Of a DNA stretch of 64,000 nt, positions 39,023-49,080 are shown in pieces. The stretch lies in contig NZ_JAFBED010000001.1 in NCBI RefSeq assembly GCF_016908565.1, forward strand, positions 124,001 to 188,000, given 5' to 3'. Numbering within the stretch: the first letter of the stretch is position 1; each line of letters starts with the position of its first letter. The position numbers and the translations under genes are program-made. The DNA comes from Sutcliffiella tianshenii. Its GTDB lineage: Bacteria > Bacillota > Bacilli > Bacillales > Bacillaceae_I. Below the pieces are notes generated by a model that did no database searches, was not told the origin of the DNA, and saw nothing but the letters and a program-made list of their open reading frames with translations.

Positions 39023-39100
39023 TGGCGCGCTCGGAGGGATTCGAACCCCCGCATGACGCGGTACCGGAAACCACCGCTCTATCCCCTGAGCTACGAGCGC
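39023..39100 (-). tRNA. tRNA-Arg (anticodon CCG)
   Basis: The minus strand folds as a complete cloverleaf: acceptor GCGCTCG with CGAGCGC, D arm GCTC/GAGC, anticodon stem GTGGT/ACCGC with loop TTCCGGT (anticodon CCG), and T arm around TTCGAAT. The CCA end is encoded. It reads the rare CGG codon. A single tRNA-Arg at this place, near clpP, is also found in B. subtilis. Confidence 0.95.
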
Positions 39101-39243
39101 TTATTGAGTATGTCCATATGCTATTATAGCTCGAAACAACAATTCAAGCAAGCTACAAAATCTATTTCCTTCAATTCTAAACAGCTATGTTAAAATTACA
39201 CTAGTATAAGATTTTCTATATTATTATTATTGAGGTGATTATT

Positions 39244-39423
39244 TTGTACATTTTCTTTTATTTACTCTATGCCTTGATGGCAATTGGTCTTGTATGTCTT
39301 CTATCCTATTTTGCATATTCCATCATTCGCGGAAAAAAACATATTTTTTCTTGGTTCATTCTTATTATTCTTATAGTCTTCATCGTTTTTACTATTTGGC
39401 AAGGACTTGATGTGCTTCAATAA
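39244..39423 (+). CDS. Small two-helix membrane protein
   Basis: The 59-aa protein has two hydrophobic segments (about residues 4-26 and 35-53) separated by the basic turn IIRGKKH. GAGGTG lies 6 bases before TTG 39244, which I take as start; GTG 39235 would lie on the ribosome-binding site. No family is recognised. It is transcribed rightwards between the tRNA gene and clpP, with no clear partner. Composition and good ribosome-binding site support a real gene. Confidence 0.55.
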   Translation: MYIFFYLLYALMAIGLVCLLSYFAYSIIRGKKHIFSWFILIILIVFIVFTIWQGLDVLQ

Positions 39424-39560
39424 TCCTAATTAAGTTGCTTAACATCCCGATTAGAGGCTGGAGTTAAAACCACCTTTTACCTATTAGGAAGTTTAATTGC
39501 CTTTCATAATGGATATCATTATTACATGGAGAAAAATAGGGGTTTTTGCGATGGTTTTTA

Positions 39561-39590
39561 TTTGACCATTATTGACCTTATATGTATGAT
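39561..39590 (+). promoter_or_regulatory. clpP promoter overlapped by a CtsR box
   Basis: The stretch TTTGACCATTATTGACC is a direct repeat of the CtsR heptad (reverse complement GGTCAAT-AAT-GGTCAAA). TTGACC (39562-39567) and TATGAT (39585-39590), 17 bases apart, make a good sigma-A promoter. CtsR binding would cover the -35, so heat or protein stress should induce clpP. The leader to the clpP start is about 140 bases. Confidence 0.85.
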
Positions 39591-39734
39591 AAAAGTACAT
39601 AAAGTTAAAGAAATACTGATTTATTGGTCTAGGTTCCCGAATGATATCTGTAACACTTTTTCTGTTATGGAATCTAATACATATGAACCTAGCAAAACTC
39701 AGATTATTACCTAATTTAAAGGAGGAAAAGTGAG

Positions 39735-40316
39735 ATGAACTTAATTCCTACAGTTATTGAACAAACAAGCCGTGGAGAGCGTGCATATGACATCTACTCC
39801 CGTCTATTAAAAGATCGCATCATCCTTCTTGGGAGTGCAATCGACGACAACGTGGCAAACTCCATCGTTGCCCAACTTCTATTCCTGGCAGCAGAAGATC
39901 CAGAAAAGGATATCTCGCTTTACATCAACAGCCCGGGCGGATCCATCACTGCCGGTATGGCAATCTATGACACAATGAACTTCATCAAGCCAAATGTCAG
40001 CACAATGTGTGTAGGTATGGCAGCTTCCATGGGAGCTTTCCTACTTTCTGCAGGTGCTAAAGGCAAGCGCTTTGCCCTGCCAAGCTCTGAAGTCATGATC
40101 CATCAGCCACTTGGCGGTGCACAAGGACAGGCAACGGAAATCGAGATTGCTGCAAAACGCATCCTCTTCCTACGCGAAAAGCTGAACACAATCCTTTCCG
40201 AGAACACAGGCCAGCCGATCGAAGTAATCTCACGCGACACAGACCGTGACAACTTCATGACAGCGGAAAGAGCGCTTGAGTACGGATTGATTGATAAGGT
40301 TATTAAAAATAACTAA
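39735..40316 (+). CDS. clpP: ATP-dependent Clp protease proteolytic subunit
   Basis: The 193-aa serine peptidase forms two heptameric rings that work with ClpX, ClpC or ClpE. The catalytic triad is Ser98 (GMAASMGAF), His123 ([10 protein letters not shown]) and Asp172. AAAGGAGG precedes the ATG. A terminator follows within 15 bases, so it is monocistronic. CtsR control is predicted from the box upstream. In bacilli it also governs competence, sporulation and biofilm regulator turnover. Confidence 0.97.
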   Translation: MNLIPTVIEQTSRGERAYDIYSRLLKDRIILLGSAIDDNVANSIVAQLLFLAAEDPEKDISLYINSPGGSITAGMAIYDTMNFIKPNVSTMCVGMAASMGAFLLSAGAKGKRFALPSSEVMIHQPLGGAQGQATEIEIAAKRILFLREKLNTILSENTGQPIEVISRDTDRDNFMTAERALEYGLIDKVIKNN

Positions 40317-40329
40317 TAGTTAGCAGAAG

Positions 40330-40362
40330 AGCCCCCGATTCGGATGGATTGGGGGTTTTTTA
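40330..40362 (+). terminator. Terminator of clpP
   Basis: CCCCCGAT and ATTGGGGG pair (one mismatch) and are followed by six T, right after the clpP stop. Confidence 0.88.
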
Positions 40363-40429
40363 TTTGTTTTTACGATAAAACACGGGTTGCGGCGGGTAAA
40401 CTCGGTAGCTCTCCAGGGTAAAAAAGGCG

Positions 40430-40543
40430 TTATGCACAAAAAATTCGATTTGCGGTGAATTATAATGTCTTTATGCACAAAGATTTGCATTTGCGCTCAA
40501 TTCTGCCCCATTTACGCTCAAAAAAAAACCATTTATGCACAAA
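40430..40543. repeat. Short word repeats downstream of clpP
   Basis: TTATGCACAAA occurs at 40430, 40471 and 40533. Between them stand variants of TTTGCGCTCAATT (TTTGCGGTGAATT and TTTACGCTCAAAA). No gene is seen in 40.37-40.98 kb. The words could be binding sites or slippage products. Confidence 0.6.
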
Positions 40544-40681
40544 CCGCGTTATCCGACATTCATCGACACCCACTGGCAAGACCATCGTAGCACTCTCGAA
40601 CACTCTCTCAATAGAGCTGTAGCCGCTATGAGTATACTAAACCTCCCAAATTTGAAAGAATCACTCATTTTCGCAGCATAC

Positions 40682-40950
40682 CATTTTTTAATCAAACGTT
40701 TGTTTCACAACACCCCGAAATCCCTCAACCACGCCCTGCAAAACTTGTCAAAACAAATTAACGTTTTAAAAAAGGATTTGCAGGATAATTCCGCAAAACT
40801 CCCTAAAATCAGAAAAAACCCTATAAATCCCTCTACCAAAATATCATTTTTTAAACAAACGTTTGTTTCACGACACCGCAAAACCCCTCAACCACGCCCC
40901 GCAAAACTTGTCTATAAAAAATAACGTTTTAATAAAGGATTTCCAGTATA
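40682..40950. repeat. Duplicated ~105-bp segment with AAACAAACGTTTGTTT palindrome
   Basis: The segments 40682-40787 and 40845-40950 are about 85 percent alike by eye: both run from CATTTTTTA through AAACGTTTGTTTCAC, CCTCAACCACGCCC, GCAAAACTTGTC and AACGTTTTAA to AAAGGATTT. In the second copy AAACAAACGTTTGTTT (40853-40868) is a perfect palindrome. A plus-strand open frame crosses both but has no ribosome-binding site and is judged spurious. Confidence 0.7.
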
Positions 40951-40984
40951 ACAACACCACCCAAAACCCCGCAGACCCAGCCCA

Positions 40985-41019
40985 AACAAAAAAAGGACAC
41001 CATCCACGGTATCCTTTTC
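40985..41019 (-). terminator. Terminator of the rapZ-yvcK-whiA-crh operon
   Basis: On the minus strand AAAGGATACC pairs with GGTGTCCTTT around GTGGAT, followed by seven T, just after the crh stop. Confidence 0.88.
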
Positions 41020-41021
41020 CC

Positions 41022-41279
41022 TTAATTTTCTTGCTGTACGTATGTGGTCAATGCTGCGATTGCATCCTCTTCGTCGTGGCCATCGGCGATCAGGGTGATG
41101 GTTGCTCCGGAACCGATTGCAAGGCTCATTAGGCCCATGATGCTTTTTGCGTTCACCTTTTTGCCGTCTTTTTCTAGGAATACATCGGATGAGAAGCGGT
41201 TTGCTTCTTGTACGAAAAGGGCTGCTGGGCGTGCTTGTAAGCCTGTTTTCAAACGAACATCTACTTGTTTTTGTACCAT
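41022..41279 (-). CDS. crh: Catabolite repression HPr-like protein Crh
   Basis: The 85-aa HPr homologue has Gln15 (TGLQARPA) in place of the phosphotransferase His, so it cannot serve in sugar uptake, but it keeps Ser46 (AKSIMGLMSL), the target of HprK. Phosphorylated Crh is a corepressor of CcpA and the unphosphorylated form controls other enzymes. HprK is encoded at 58.9 kb. Last gene of the yvcI-rapZ-yvcK-whiA-crh group, as in B. subtilis. Confidence 0.96.
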   Translation of the reverse strand: MVQKQVDVRLKTGLQARPAALFVQEANRFSSDVFLEKDGKKVNAKSIMGLMSLAIGSGATITLIADGHDEEDAIAALTTYVQQEN

Positions 41280-41314
41280 TATTCTTCCTCCTCTATATCT
41301 ATTTATATTTTTAA

Positions 41315-42259
41315 TTAATGAACGGTTTCTCCTGCACGTAATTTATCGGCGATCTCATCAATTTTGCGTAAGCGGTGATTGATACCGGATTTGCTGATGG
41401 TGCCGCTCGACACCATTTCCCCAAGCTCCTTCAGGGTCACATCCTGATAGTTGACGCGGAGCTCAGCAATTTCCCTCAATTTATCGGGCAGGATATGAAG
41501 CCCTACAGTGCGGTCGATGAAGCGGATGTTTTCGACCTGCCTGATGGCAGCTCCTATCGTTTTATTCAGATTGGCGGTTTCGCAGTTCACGAGACGATTG
41601 ACACTATTTCTCATGTCGCGCACGATGCGGATATCCTCGAATTTCAACAACGCTTGATGGGCACCGATGATGCTGAGGAATTCAGCGATCTTCTCTGCCT
41701 CTTTCAAGTATGTGATGAATCCTTTCTTGCGTTCCAGCGTTTTACTGTTTAAGTGAAACATATTCATAAGCTCGCATAAAGATTCGTTATGTTCATGGTA
41801 AAGTGAAAAAATTTCAAGATGATAGGAAGACGTTTCCGGATTATTCACGGAACCCCCTGCAAGGAATGCACCGCGCAAATAGGAGCGCTTGCAGCATTTC
41901 TTTGCGATCAATTCCGGTGATATGTCACGGACAAACGTAAAGCCGTCCTTCAGTATCTTCAATTCATCAAGGATATAGTGCGCCTGCTCGGCATAGCGAA
42001 CAATATAGACGTTATTCTTCTTCAGCCTCATTTTCTTACGTACAAGCAGCTCGACACGTACATCATATATCTTTTTTGTCAGCGTATAGATCCTTCTCGC
42101 TATCGCAGCATTTTCCGTTTGAATATCCAATATCAATTTCCTGTTGGAAAAGGAGAGCGAACCGTTCATCCTGATTAATGCAGCAAGCTCGGCTTTTACG
42201 CAGCAGTCCTTGATTTCAATGGTTGTTAATTCTTTCTTCGTTTCAGAAGCGTAGGACAC
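41315..42259 (-). CDS. whiA: WhiA family DNA-binding protein
   Basis: The 314-aa protein has an N-terminal degenerate LAGLIDADG homing-endonuclease fold ([33 protein letters not shown] and [14 protein letters not shown]) and a C-terminal helix-turn-helix ([20 protein letters not shown], then [17 protein letters not shown]). It is a conserved Gram-positive factor needed for cell division timing and chromosome segregation; in Streptomyces it drives sporulation. It lies about 110 bases downstream of yvcK and 36 bases upstream of crh. Confidence 0.95.
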   Translation of the reverse strand: MSYASETKKELTTIEIKDCCVKAELAALIRMNGSLSFSNRKLILDIQTENAAIARRIYTLTKKIYDVRVELLVRKKMRLKKNNVYIVRYAEQAHYILDELKILKDGFTFVRDISPELIAKKCCKRSYLRGAFLAGGSVNNPETSSYHLEIFSLYHEHNESLCELMNMFHLNSKTLERKKGFITYLKEAEKIAEFLSIIGAHQALLKFEDIRIVRDMRNSVNRLVNCETANLNKTIGAAIRQVENIRFIDRTVGLHILPDKLREIAELRVNYQDVTLKELGEMVSSGTISKSGINHRLRKIDEIADKLRAGETVH

Positions 42260-42366
42260 GATTGATCACCCCCCAGTGAATAAATGTTGGGGAAGCGATG
42301 AGTCATTTTAAAAGGAAAACCCCTCATCTCTAACCACCTAAGACGTGCACCCGTTTGCATTTTTTT

Positions 42367-43332
42367 CTATTTTTCTTGACGTATCATCGAGTATAAAAGC
42401 GCTGCCACTTTTTGTGTGTCATGTCTAATATATCCATCTTCGTATCGGATAATCTTATCATGGACAATCTTCAGGCCCATTTCCGATAATTTTGCGATGT
42501 CATAGACAACCGGAGTGGCATATTCCTTCTTATATCGGAATTTTATCTCTTCCGGAATATCCTCTTCATTTACAAGGATCGTATCCATAAAAGGACACCC
42601 AAGATGATCATACAAGGTTTTTACATGGTCGCTTGCCGTGTAGTCCAAAGTTTCGCCGGCTTGCGTCATCACATTGCAGATATATATTTTTTTAGCATTA
42701 GACTCACAGACCGCCTCGCCGATTTTAGGCACCAGCAGGTTTGGCAGGATACTGGTATACAGGCTACCAGGCCCAACGATGATCAGGTCGGCTTTCCTGA
42801 TTTCCTCCACAGATTCACGGAGAGGCTCCACGTTTTCAGGTGTCAGGAATACCCGCTTGATCTTTTTACCGGAGTAGGGAATTTTGGATTCACCGGAAAT
42901 CACCGTACCATCTTCCATTTCCGCATGAAGGACGACACTCTGGTTTGCTGCAGGGAGCACTTTGCCCCGTACATTCAATACCTTGCTCATCTCGCGTATT
43001 GCGTGAACAAAATCCCCGGTGATGGTGGTCATTGCTGCCAAGAGCAAATTGCCTAGTGAATGGCCGGACAGGCCGTTGCCCGCTTGAAAACGGTGCTGGA
43101 AAAGATCCTCCACCAATGGTTCTACATCGGATAGGGCCGCGAGTACATTGCGGACATCACCCGGAGGCGGGATATGGAGCTCGTCACGCAGTCTGCCTGA
43201 GCTTCCGCCATCGTCTGCCACTGTTACAATGGCAGTGATGTCCACATCATAATGTTTCAATCCCCGAAGCAGGACAGGAAGACCTGTGCCTCCTCCAAGA
43301 ATGACAATTTTCGGAAGTTTTGAACGACTCAT
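42367..43332 (-). CDS. yvcK: YvcK/GlmR gluconeogenesis-type regulator
   Basis: The 321-aa CofD-like protein has PKIVILGGGTGLPVLLRGL at the N-terminus, VADDGGSSGRLR near residue 40, GHSLGNLLLA and IIVGPGSLYTSILPNLLV. It binds UDP-GlcNAc in B. subtilis and is needed for growth on gluconeogenic carbon and for peptidoglycan precursor supply. Its start codon overlaps the last base of rapZ, showing tight coupling. The length is standard. Confidence 0.95.
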   Translation of the reverse strand: MSRSKLPKIVILGGGTGLPVLLRGLKHYDVDITAIVTVADDGGSSGRLRDELHIPPPGDVRNVLAALSDVEPLVEDLFQHRFQAGNGLSGHSLGNLLLAAMTTITGDFVHAIREMSKVLNVRGKVLPAANQSVVLHAEMEDGTVISGESKIPYSGKKIKRVFLTPENVEPLRESVEEIRKADLIIVGPGSLYTSILPNLLVPKIGEAVCESNAKKIYICNVMTQAGETLDYTASDHVKTLYDHLGCPFMDTILVNEEDIPEEIKFRYKKEYATPVVYDIAKLSEMGLKIVHDKIIRYEDGYIRHDTQKVAALLYSMIRQEK

Positions 43333-44222
43333 CAGCGTTTTTCCTTTCGCCGCTCGATATCACGATGTGTAACCAGCGTATCATAATCGTCCTTGAAATG
43401 CTTTGCAAAGTACTCCGCTAGAGTCACAGAACGGTGCTGGCCGCCTGTGCAGCCGATCGCAATCACAATCTGGCTTTTTCCTTCACGCTTATAGTAAGGA
43501 AGCATAAAGCTCAAAAGATCTGTCAGCTTTTCAATGAACTTCTGTGTTTCCGACCATTTTAGCACATAGGAAGATACTTCTTCATCCAATCCGGTCATCG
43601 GCCTCATATGATCGATGTAATGCGGATTTGGCAGGAAACGGACATCAAAGACAAGATCTGCATCAATCGGGAGTCCATATTTAAATCCAAAAGAAAGGAC
43701 ATTCACCTTGAAAGTTTGTTTGGAGTGCGTTGCAAATTGTTTGAGGATTTTCTCTCTAAGTTCTCGCGGTTTTAAATTGGAAGTATCGAGAATCAGCTGA
43801 GCACGGCCTTTCAGCTCTTCTAACAACTCACGTTCATGTTCGATTCCCTCAAGCGGCAATCCCGATTTCGCAAGCGGATGTGACCGTCTTGTTTCCTTAT
43901 AGCGGCTGACAAGCACCGAATCCTTTGCATCCAGGAACAGGATCTGCGGCGTCACCCATGATAGCTCGGAAATATCGTCAAGCGCTTCAAACAAGCTGTC
44001 GAAGAATTCCCGACCCCTAAGATCCATGACAAGGGCTACCTTGTTCATCTTGTTTCCGGACTCCTCCATCAGCTCCAGAAATTTCGGCAAAAGTGTAGGA
44101 GGAAGATTGTCCACGCAGAAAAAGCCTAAATCCTCCAAGCTTTGAATGGCAACGGTTTTGCCTGCTCCACTCATTCCAGTAATAATGACTAATTCCACAT
44201 CACTGCTCGTACCTGTACTCAT
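43332..44222 (-). CDS. rapZ: RapZ/YvcJ nucleotide-binding protein
   Basis: The 296-aa protein has a P-loop GMSGAGKT (residues 16-23) in the N-terminal kinase-like domain and the conserved C-terminal stretch [18 protein letters not shown]. In enterobacteria RapZ guides RNase E to GlmZ and senses glucosamine 6-phosphate. In B. subtilis YvcJ hydrolyses nucleotides and affects competence. The overlap with yvcK fits a common role in amino-sugar homeostasis. Confidence 0.95.
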   Translation of the reverse strand: MSTGTSSDVELVIITGMSGAGKTVAIQSLEDLGFFCVDNLPPTLLPKFLELMEESGNKMNKVALVMDLRGREFFDSLFEALDDISELSWVTPQILFLDAKDSVLVSRYKETRRSHPLAKSGLPLEGIEHERELLEELKGRAQLILDTSNLKPRELREKILKQFATHSKQTFKVNVLSFGFKYGLPIDADLVFDVRFLPNPHYIDHMRPMTGLDEEVSSYVLKWSETQKFIEKLTDLLSFMLPYYKREGKSQIVIAIGCTGGQHRSVTLAEYFAKHFKDDYDTLVTHRDIERRKEKR

Positions 44223-44431
44223 GCTGCTTCCTCTCCTTTATTTGTAACGTTTTCGCAGACATTGTTGCTTTTGTCGAATCAAAATGTATACACGTGAAAT
44301 TTCGTATCATCGTGCTCTTTTCGGTGTATGAGATCATTTACTTTTTTAAAATAATGCATAGGGTATTACTGTAAAAAATCCAAAACCCGATTTTTTTTGT
44401 CAAAACAACAAACTTTACGAAAAGAGCTTTA

Positions 44432-44890
44432 TTAATTGGGATCCAGACGATAGGATAACAATTCGAAATCCGGCGTGTATGTAAACGTACCGAAGATCAT
44501 CCCCGTTCCTTTTATCAAATAATCCAGAATATGAAAATCCCCCGGAGCCATCGGCAATTCCGCAATATCCTCGGCTTTGTGCCATTCGATCTTGCCTTCC
44601 TCCGACTCCAACACGTTATGGCCGTCATATTCCGTCGCCAGGAACGTGAACATCATCCATTCGGAAACGATCTCATTTCCTTCTTTTATCACAAAAGTAA
44701 AAACACCCTTAAGGGCAGGATTTTTTAAATATATGCCTGTTTCTTCGCGATATTCACGCACAACGGAATCCTTCACAGACTCCCCATGCTCCATCTTCCC
44801 GCCAGGGGCTACCCACCAGCCGCGTCTCGGCTTTTGCAGAAGAAGGACTTTATCATCACGCACTAATACACAATTTGTTACTCTTTGCAT
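44432..44890 (-). CDS. NUDIX hydrolase (YvcI-like)
   Basis: The 152-aa protein has a complete NUDIX box, GGKMEHGESVKDSVVREYRE followed by ETG, from about residue 30, with the metal-binding REYREE core. Such enzymes cleave nucleoside diphosphates linked to another moiety, and the true substrate is unknown. PRRGWWVAPGG upstream of the box resembles oxidised-nucleotide (MutT-like) members. It lies 209 bases upstream of rapZ, the place of yvcI in B. subtilis. Confidence 0.9.
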   Translation of the reverse strand: MQRVTNCVLVRDDKVLLLQKPRRGWWVAPGGKMEHGESVKDSVVREYREETGIYLKNPALKGVFTFVIKEGNEIVSEWMMFTFLATEYDGHNVLESEEGKIEWHKAEDIAELPMAPGDFHILDYLIKGTGMIFGTFTYTPDFELLSYRLDPN

Positions 44891-45211
44891 GATTCCTCAC
44901 CTCAATTTTATTGGAAAGCTCAGCAGGATCCTTCATTATCCAAACTGAGGTAATAAATAATTCGATTTTCAGAACTAGCCAAGTGTATCATTTCTATTTT
45001 ACTTTAAAAGGATGAAATAAGACACAGTAAAGTTCTACAAATTAGGGAACTTTGCGCTTGCTCGTTTTTATGATTATATAGGGTATCGATTCCAGTCTCG
45101 TGAAAACGCTTTACTTTCAATAGTATAGCACACAAAAGGATATATGTAGTACAAGGTGTGAGATTTCCTGACAATGTAGAATGGATCGTAAGGGGATGAT
45201 CAAAAAAAGGC

Positions 45212-45247
45212 AAAAAAAATTGGTACGGGAAAAAGGGAACCCGTACC
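45212..45247 (-). terminator. Intrinsic terminator between trxB and the NUDIX gene
   Basis: On the minus strand GGTACGGG and CCCGTACC form an eight-base perfect stem with a ten-base loop, followed by AATTTTTTTT. It lies 157 bases beyond the trxB stop and could also end a short independent transcript starting near 45280. Confidence 0.85.
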
Positions 45248-45315
45248 GTCCAACTATATTTATAAAAGGGGGTCAATTACTATTTATATAATAACCGATT
45301 ATTGTTTCAAAGCTG

Positions 45316-45354
45316 TTACAGATTGGTTAAAGCGCAGTTACGATTTGGTTAAGA
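45316..45354. promoter_or_regulatory. Four TTA-hexamers at 11-bp period, PhoP-box-like
   Basis: TTACAG, TTAAAG, TTACGA and TTAAGA begin at 45316, 45327, 45338 and 45349, each 11 bases apart with 5-base spacers. B. subtilis PhoP binds such arrays (TTAACA-like hexamers, 4-6 base spacers). No gene start follows on the plus strand; on the minus strand only the terminator at 45212 and then the NUDIX gene follow. Function unproved. Confidence 0.45.
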
Positions 45355-45403
45355 GGATATTTCGACAAGTTTACCCATAATCCTCCATCTACCGTCAAAT
45401 CCC

Positions 45404-46396
<993 letters not shown>

Positions 46397-46544
46397 TTAT
46401 TTTTATGAAAGGACCCTAGTTTTTCATCCTATTTTTAAGAAGCCTGTTATCTGTTTTTCGGAATACTTCTAGTAAAAGTATTCCCAGTTACTATCCTATA
46501 TAACAGACTAGTTGTACGTCCAACTTTTTGCTCAAAAAAAGGGA

Positions 46545-46585
46545 AATCAAAAAGCCAAGACATTTGTATTGTCTCAGCTTCTTGT
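46545..46585 (-). terminator. Terminator of the TPR gene
   Basis: On the minus strand AAGCTGAGACA pairs with TGTCTTGGCTT around a short AT loop, followed by TTTGATTT. It directly follows the stop of the TPR protein gene, upstream of trxB. Confidence 0.75.
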
Positions 46586-48024
46586 CAAGGTGTGGTGTCC
46601 ATGAGGTCCTCTACCTTTTTTGCGTATTTTCTTAGGGTGCTCACAGAGACGTTGTATTGCTCCGCCAATTCTTTTTGTTTGGCTCTGTAGCCGTTGTTTT
46701 TGCTCCATACATAATCAAAGGCGCTTGCCCATGCGGATGCATTTGTGAAGCTGACCGCTTCTTTTTGCGCTCTGGCGAAAAGGATGAACCATTCCTTCAA
46801 TGCCTGATCAGTGGAATGAAGCTTCAGCAGGGATGCTATCTCGTAGCCGTTAGTAATGCTAAGCGGAACATCCTTTTTCTTCAGGAGTGCTGCCATGGCA
46901 AAATCACGTACACTGGAACTTGCATATGGCTGATCGAGCACATTCTTTATGGTCGTTTTCTTGGAAAAGCTGAGCGTGAAAATCTTGAAAAGCTGCTCTG
47001 CCTCTTCCAATTCCAAATTCACTTCATCCTTCTGCTTCCAAGGTTCGGTGCCGGCCTTTTCAGGATTCATCTCTAACACTTTCGCCCAAGCCTGCTCGGC
47101 AACTTGATAGCGTTCCGTATGGTAGGCTGCATTTGCCAACCAGAAAAAGAACGTGCCGTCCCCCTGGAATCCGTTTCGTTGCAGGGATCGCAGCCATTTG
47201 TAAGCAAGGTCATGACGGCCGATCAAGCCGAATGTCGCACCAAGCTTATAGCGATGCTCCACTAGAATCGGTGTCACCTTTTCCAATCTAGCTGCAAGGA
47301 CTTTCATCTCATCCAGGTTATTTTCATAATGATAGAACACAAGCAGATTGCACAATGCATGAAGATTGCCCGGGTTTTTGTCGAGAACATCCTCCAATAC
47401 ATCGCGTGCCTCTGTCAGATTTCCTTTATAAAAATAAGCGAGCGCCAAATTGTTGTACGCCGACCAGAACTGCGGATACTCCTCGATGATCTCCTCCAAC
47501 AGCTCAAGCGCCTCATCAAGCTGGCCTTTTTCCAAGAGGTTCCGGGCCTGTTCCTGCATCACAATGAGATGGTCCTGACCAAAAACATAGTCCTCCGGCT
47601 CATCCGTTTCAATCGAAAGAAGATCCATCAGATCCTCCGTATCCTCGACAAACTCACCATCCGGCTCCACAGTCAAATATTCCTCGGCATGCTTTCTTGA
47701 CTCCTGAAACAAACCAAGATACGCATAATTGTTCGCCAAAAAATAATGGCAATCATGCATCTCCGGCTCCAGGTTCTCCACAATATCCATCAACAGCTCA
47801 TTCGAACGCTGATAATCCCCAAGCTCCGTCAACACAATCGCCAGCTGGCACATGATCGACGCATCACTCGGCTTCAAATCCTCCGCTCGCTGCAGCCATT
47901 TCCTCGCTTTATATAAATCCCGCTTCCGATAAGCACGAATTCCCTTTTGATAAAAATAATCCCCATTCTGCGCAAATGGGATCACCTTAGTAACACTCTT
48001 CTTCAAATTCGGTTTCTCTCCCAT
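46585..48024 (-). CDS. Tetratricopeptide-repeat protein (YvcD-like)
   Basis: The 479-aa cytoplasmic protein has TPR helices from about residue 20 to 360 (for example AYRKRDLYKARKWLQRAEDL and NLALAYFYKGNLTEARDVLE), an acidic stretch near 140, and a C-terminal helix-turn-helix-like segment (KELAEQYNVSVSTLRKYAKK). The start is ATG 48024, because TTGGAGG lies 5 bases upstream; a frame reaching further runs into repeats and has no support. The TPR-plus-HTH architecture suggests a scaffold that also binds DNA; the role is unknown. It occupies the position of yvcD near trxB. Confidence 0.82.
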   Translation of the reverse strand: MGEKPNLKKSVTKVIPFAQNGDYFYQKGIRAYRKRDLYKARKWLQRAEDLKPSDASIMCQLAIVLTELGDYQRSNELLMDIVENLEPEMHDCHYFLANNYAYLGLFQESRKHAEEYLTVEPDGEFVEDTEDLMDLLSIETDEPEDYVFGQDHLIVMQEQARNLLEKGQLDEALELLEEIIEEYPQFWSAYNNLALAYFYKGNLTEARDVLEDVLDKNPGNLHALCNLLVFYHYENNLDEMKVLAARLEKVTPILVEHRYKLGATFGLIGRHDLAYKWLRSLQRNGFQGDGTFFFWLANAAYHTERYQVAEQAWAKVLEMNPEKAGTEPWKQKDEVNLELEEAEQLFKIFTLSFSKKTTIKNVLDQPYASSSVRDFAMAALLKKKDVPLSITNGYEIASLLKLHSTDQALKEWFILFARAQKEAVSFTNASAWASAFDYVWSKNNGYRAKQKELAEQYNVSVSTLRKYAKKVEDLMDTTP

Positions 48025-48111
48025 TATAGCCTCCAACAAAACATACTTTACCGTTCGTAGTATAACACAACTCCCCCCCTCACAACAGATGGCAAAATTA
48101 TTCAACCAAAT

Positions 48112-48930
48112 TTGCACAAAAACCGCAAAACAAAGCAACCCCATCAAGCCAAAGCGCCCCCAGCGCTTCGCTCCCCGCACGCCACGCAAACCTCCCCCTC
48201 CAAAACAATCTAAACAAAACCCAACCTCCCGCCACGAATTCGTCCCCTAAAAACCCGCCGGCCGCCTGGGGCCTGACCCCAAAAACCACACAACCTCCCA
48301 CAATTAAACAACCTTAGCTCACATAATTAAACTCTACGACCTCACCCTATGGGGTCTGGCGCCGGTCTTAAGCCATCCCTCCCCAACAAAAAATCCAAAA
48401 CCGCAAAAACACGAAATCCCGCAAGCCAAAGCGCCCCCCTCGCCACGCAAACCCACCCCTCCAAAACAAACTAAACAGCCACCAAACCCCCGCCACCAAT
48501 TCGTCAAATAAAAACCCGCCGGCCGCCTGGGGCCTGACCCCAAAAACCACACAACCTCCCCCTATTAAACAACCTTAGCACACATTATCAACTCCACGAC
48601 CTCACCCTATGTGGTCTGGCGCCGGTCTTAAGCCATCCCTCCCCAACAAAAAATTCAAAACCGCAAAACCACCCCACCCCATCAAGCCAAAGCGCCCCCA
48701 GCGCTTCGCTCCCCCCCTCGTCACGCAAACACACCCCTCCAAAACAAACTAAACAACCACCAAACCCCCGCCACGAATTCGTCAAATAAAAACCCGTCGG
48801 CCGCCTGGGGCCTGACCCCAAAAACCACACAACCTCCCTCAATAAAACAAACTTAGCGCACTTTTTAACTCCAACTACCACTCCCCACGGGGTCTGGCGC
48901 CGGTCTTAAGCCATCCCTCCCCAACACCCC
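48112..48930. repeat. Three tandem ~260-280-bp repeats
   Basis: Three diverged direct copies follow each other. Shared blocks are ATCAAGCCAAAGCGCCCCC, CCGGCCGCCTGGGGCCTGAC, CCCCAAAAACCACACAACCT and GGCGCCGGTCTTAAGCC (near 48359, 48619 and 48897). The strands are very asymmetric (C and A on plus, G and T on minus). Open frames on the minus strand are by-products of this bias, with no ribosome-binding site. The repeat fills most of the 1.2-kb gap between the TPR gene and hisI. Confidence 0.85.
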
Positions 48931-48987
48931 CGCCAAAAAACGAAAAACACTACAACCCCACGCAACACCACACCCCTCAAAAAAACT

Positions 48988-49080
48988 TATCAACGAAAAT
49001 GCCCCACATATCAACGGTTTTTTCCATATATCAACGAAAAAAACTTTTTATCAACGGATTTTCCGATATATCAACGAAAA
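48988..49080. repeat. TATCAACG array with 20-bp period
   Basis: TATCAACG occurs five times, starting at 48988, 49009, 49029, 49049 and 49069. The base after it alternates A, G, A, G, A, and each is followed by an A- or T-run, so the true unit is about 40 bases. No gene overlaps. The regular helical spacing resembles protein-binding iterons. Confidence 0.8.

Noticed and set aside
39526-39714. 62-codon frame in the clpP leader
   Set aside because: It overlaps the CtsR box and promoter of clpP and has no ribosome-binding site.
40535-40924. 129-codon plus-strand frame downstream of clpP
   Set aside because: It runs through a duplicated non-coding segment, has no ribosome-binding site and lies after the clpP terminator.
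40678-40955. CRISPR-like array suspected from repeated segments
   Set aside because: Only two long diverged copies, with no uniform short repeats and no cas genes.
45004-45276. 90-codon minus-strand frame between the NUDIX gene and trxB
   Set aside because: It contains the terminator stem and T-run, and its composition is not protein-like.
48098-48881. Three similar minus-strand frames with GPRRPAGFYLTN-like repeats
   Set aside because: They are translations of the tandem DNA repeats with strong G/T bias, without ribosome-binding sites, and with differing lengths and starts.
48988-49080. CRISPR or plasmid origin suspected from the TATCAACG array
   Set aside because: Repeat unit too short for CRISPR, and no replication initiator gene nearby. 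Kept only as an unexplained array.
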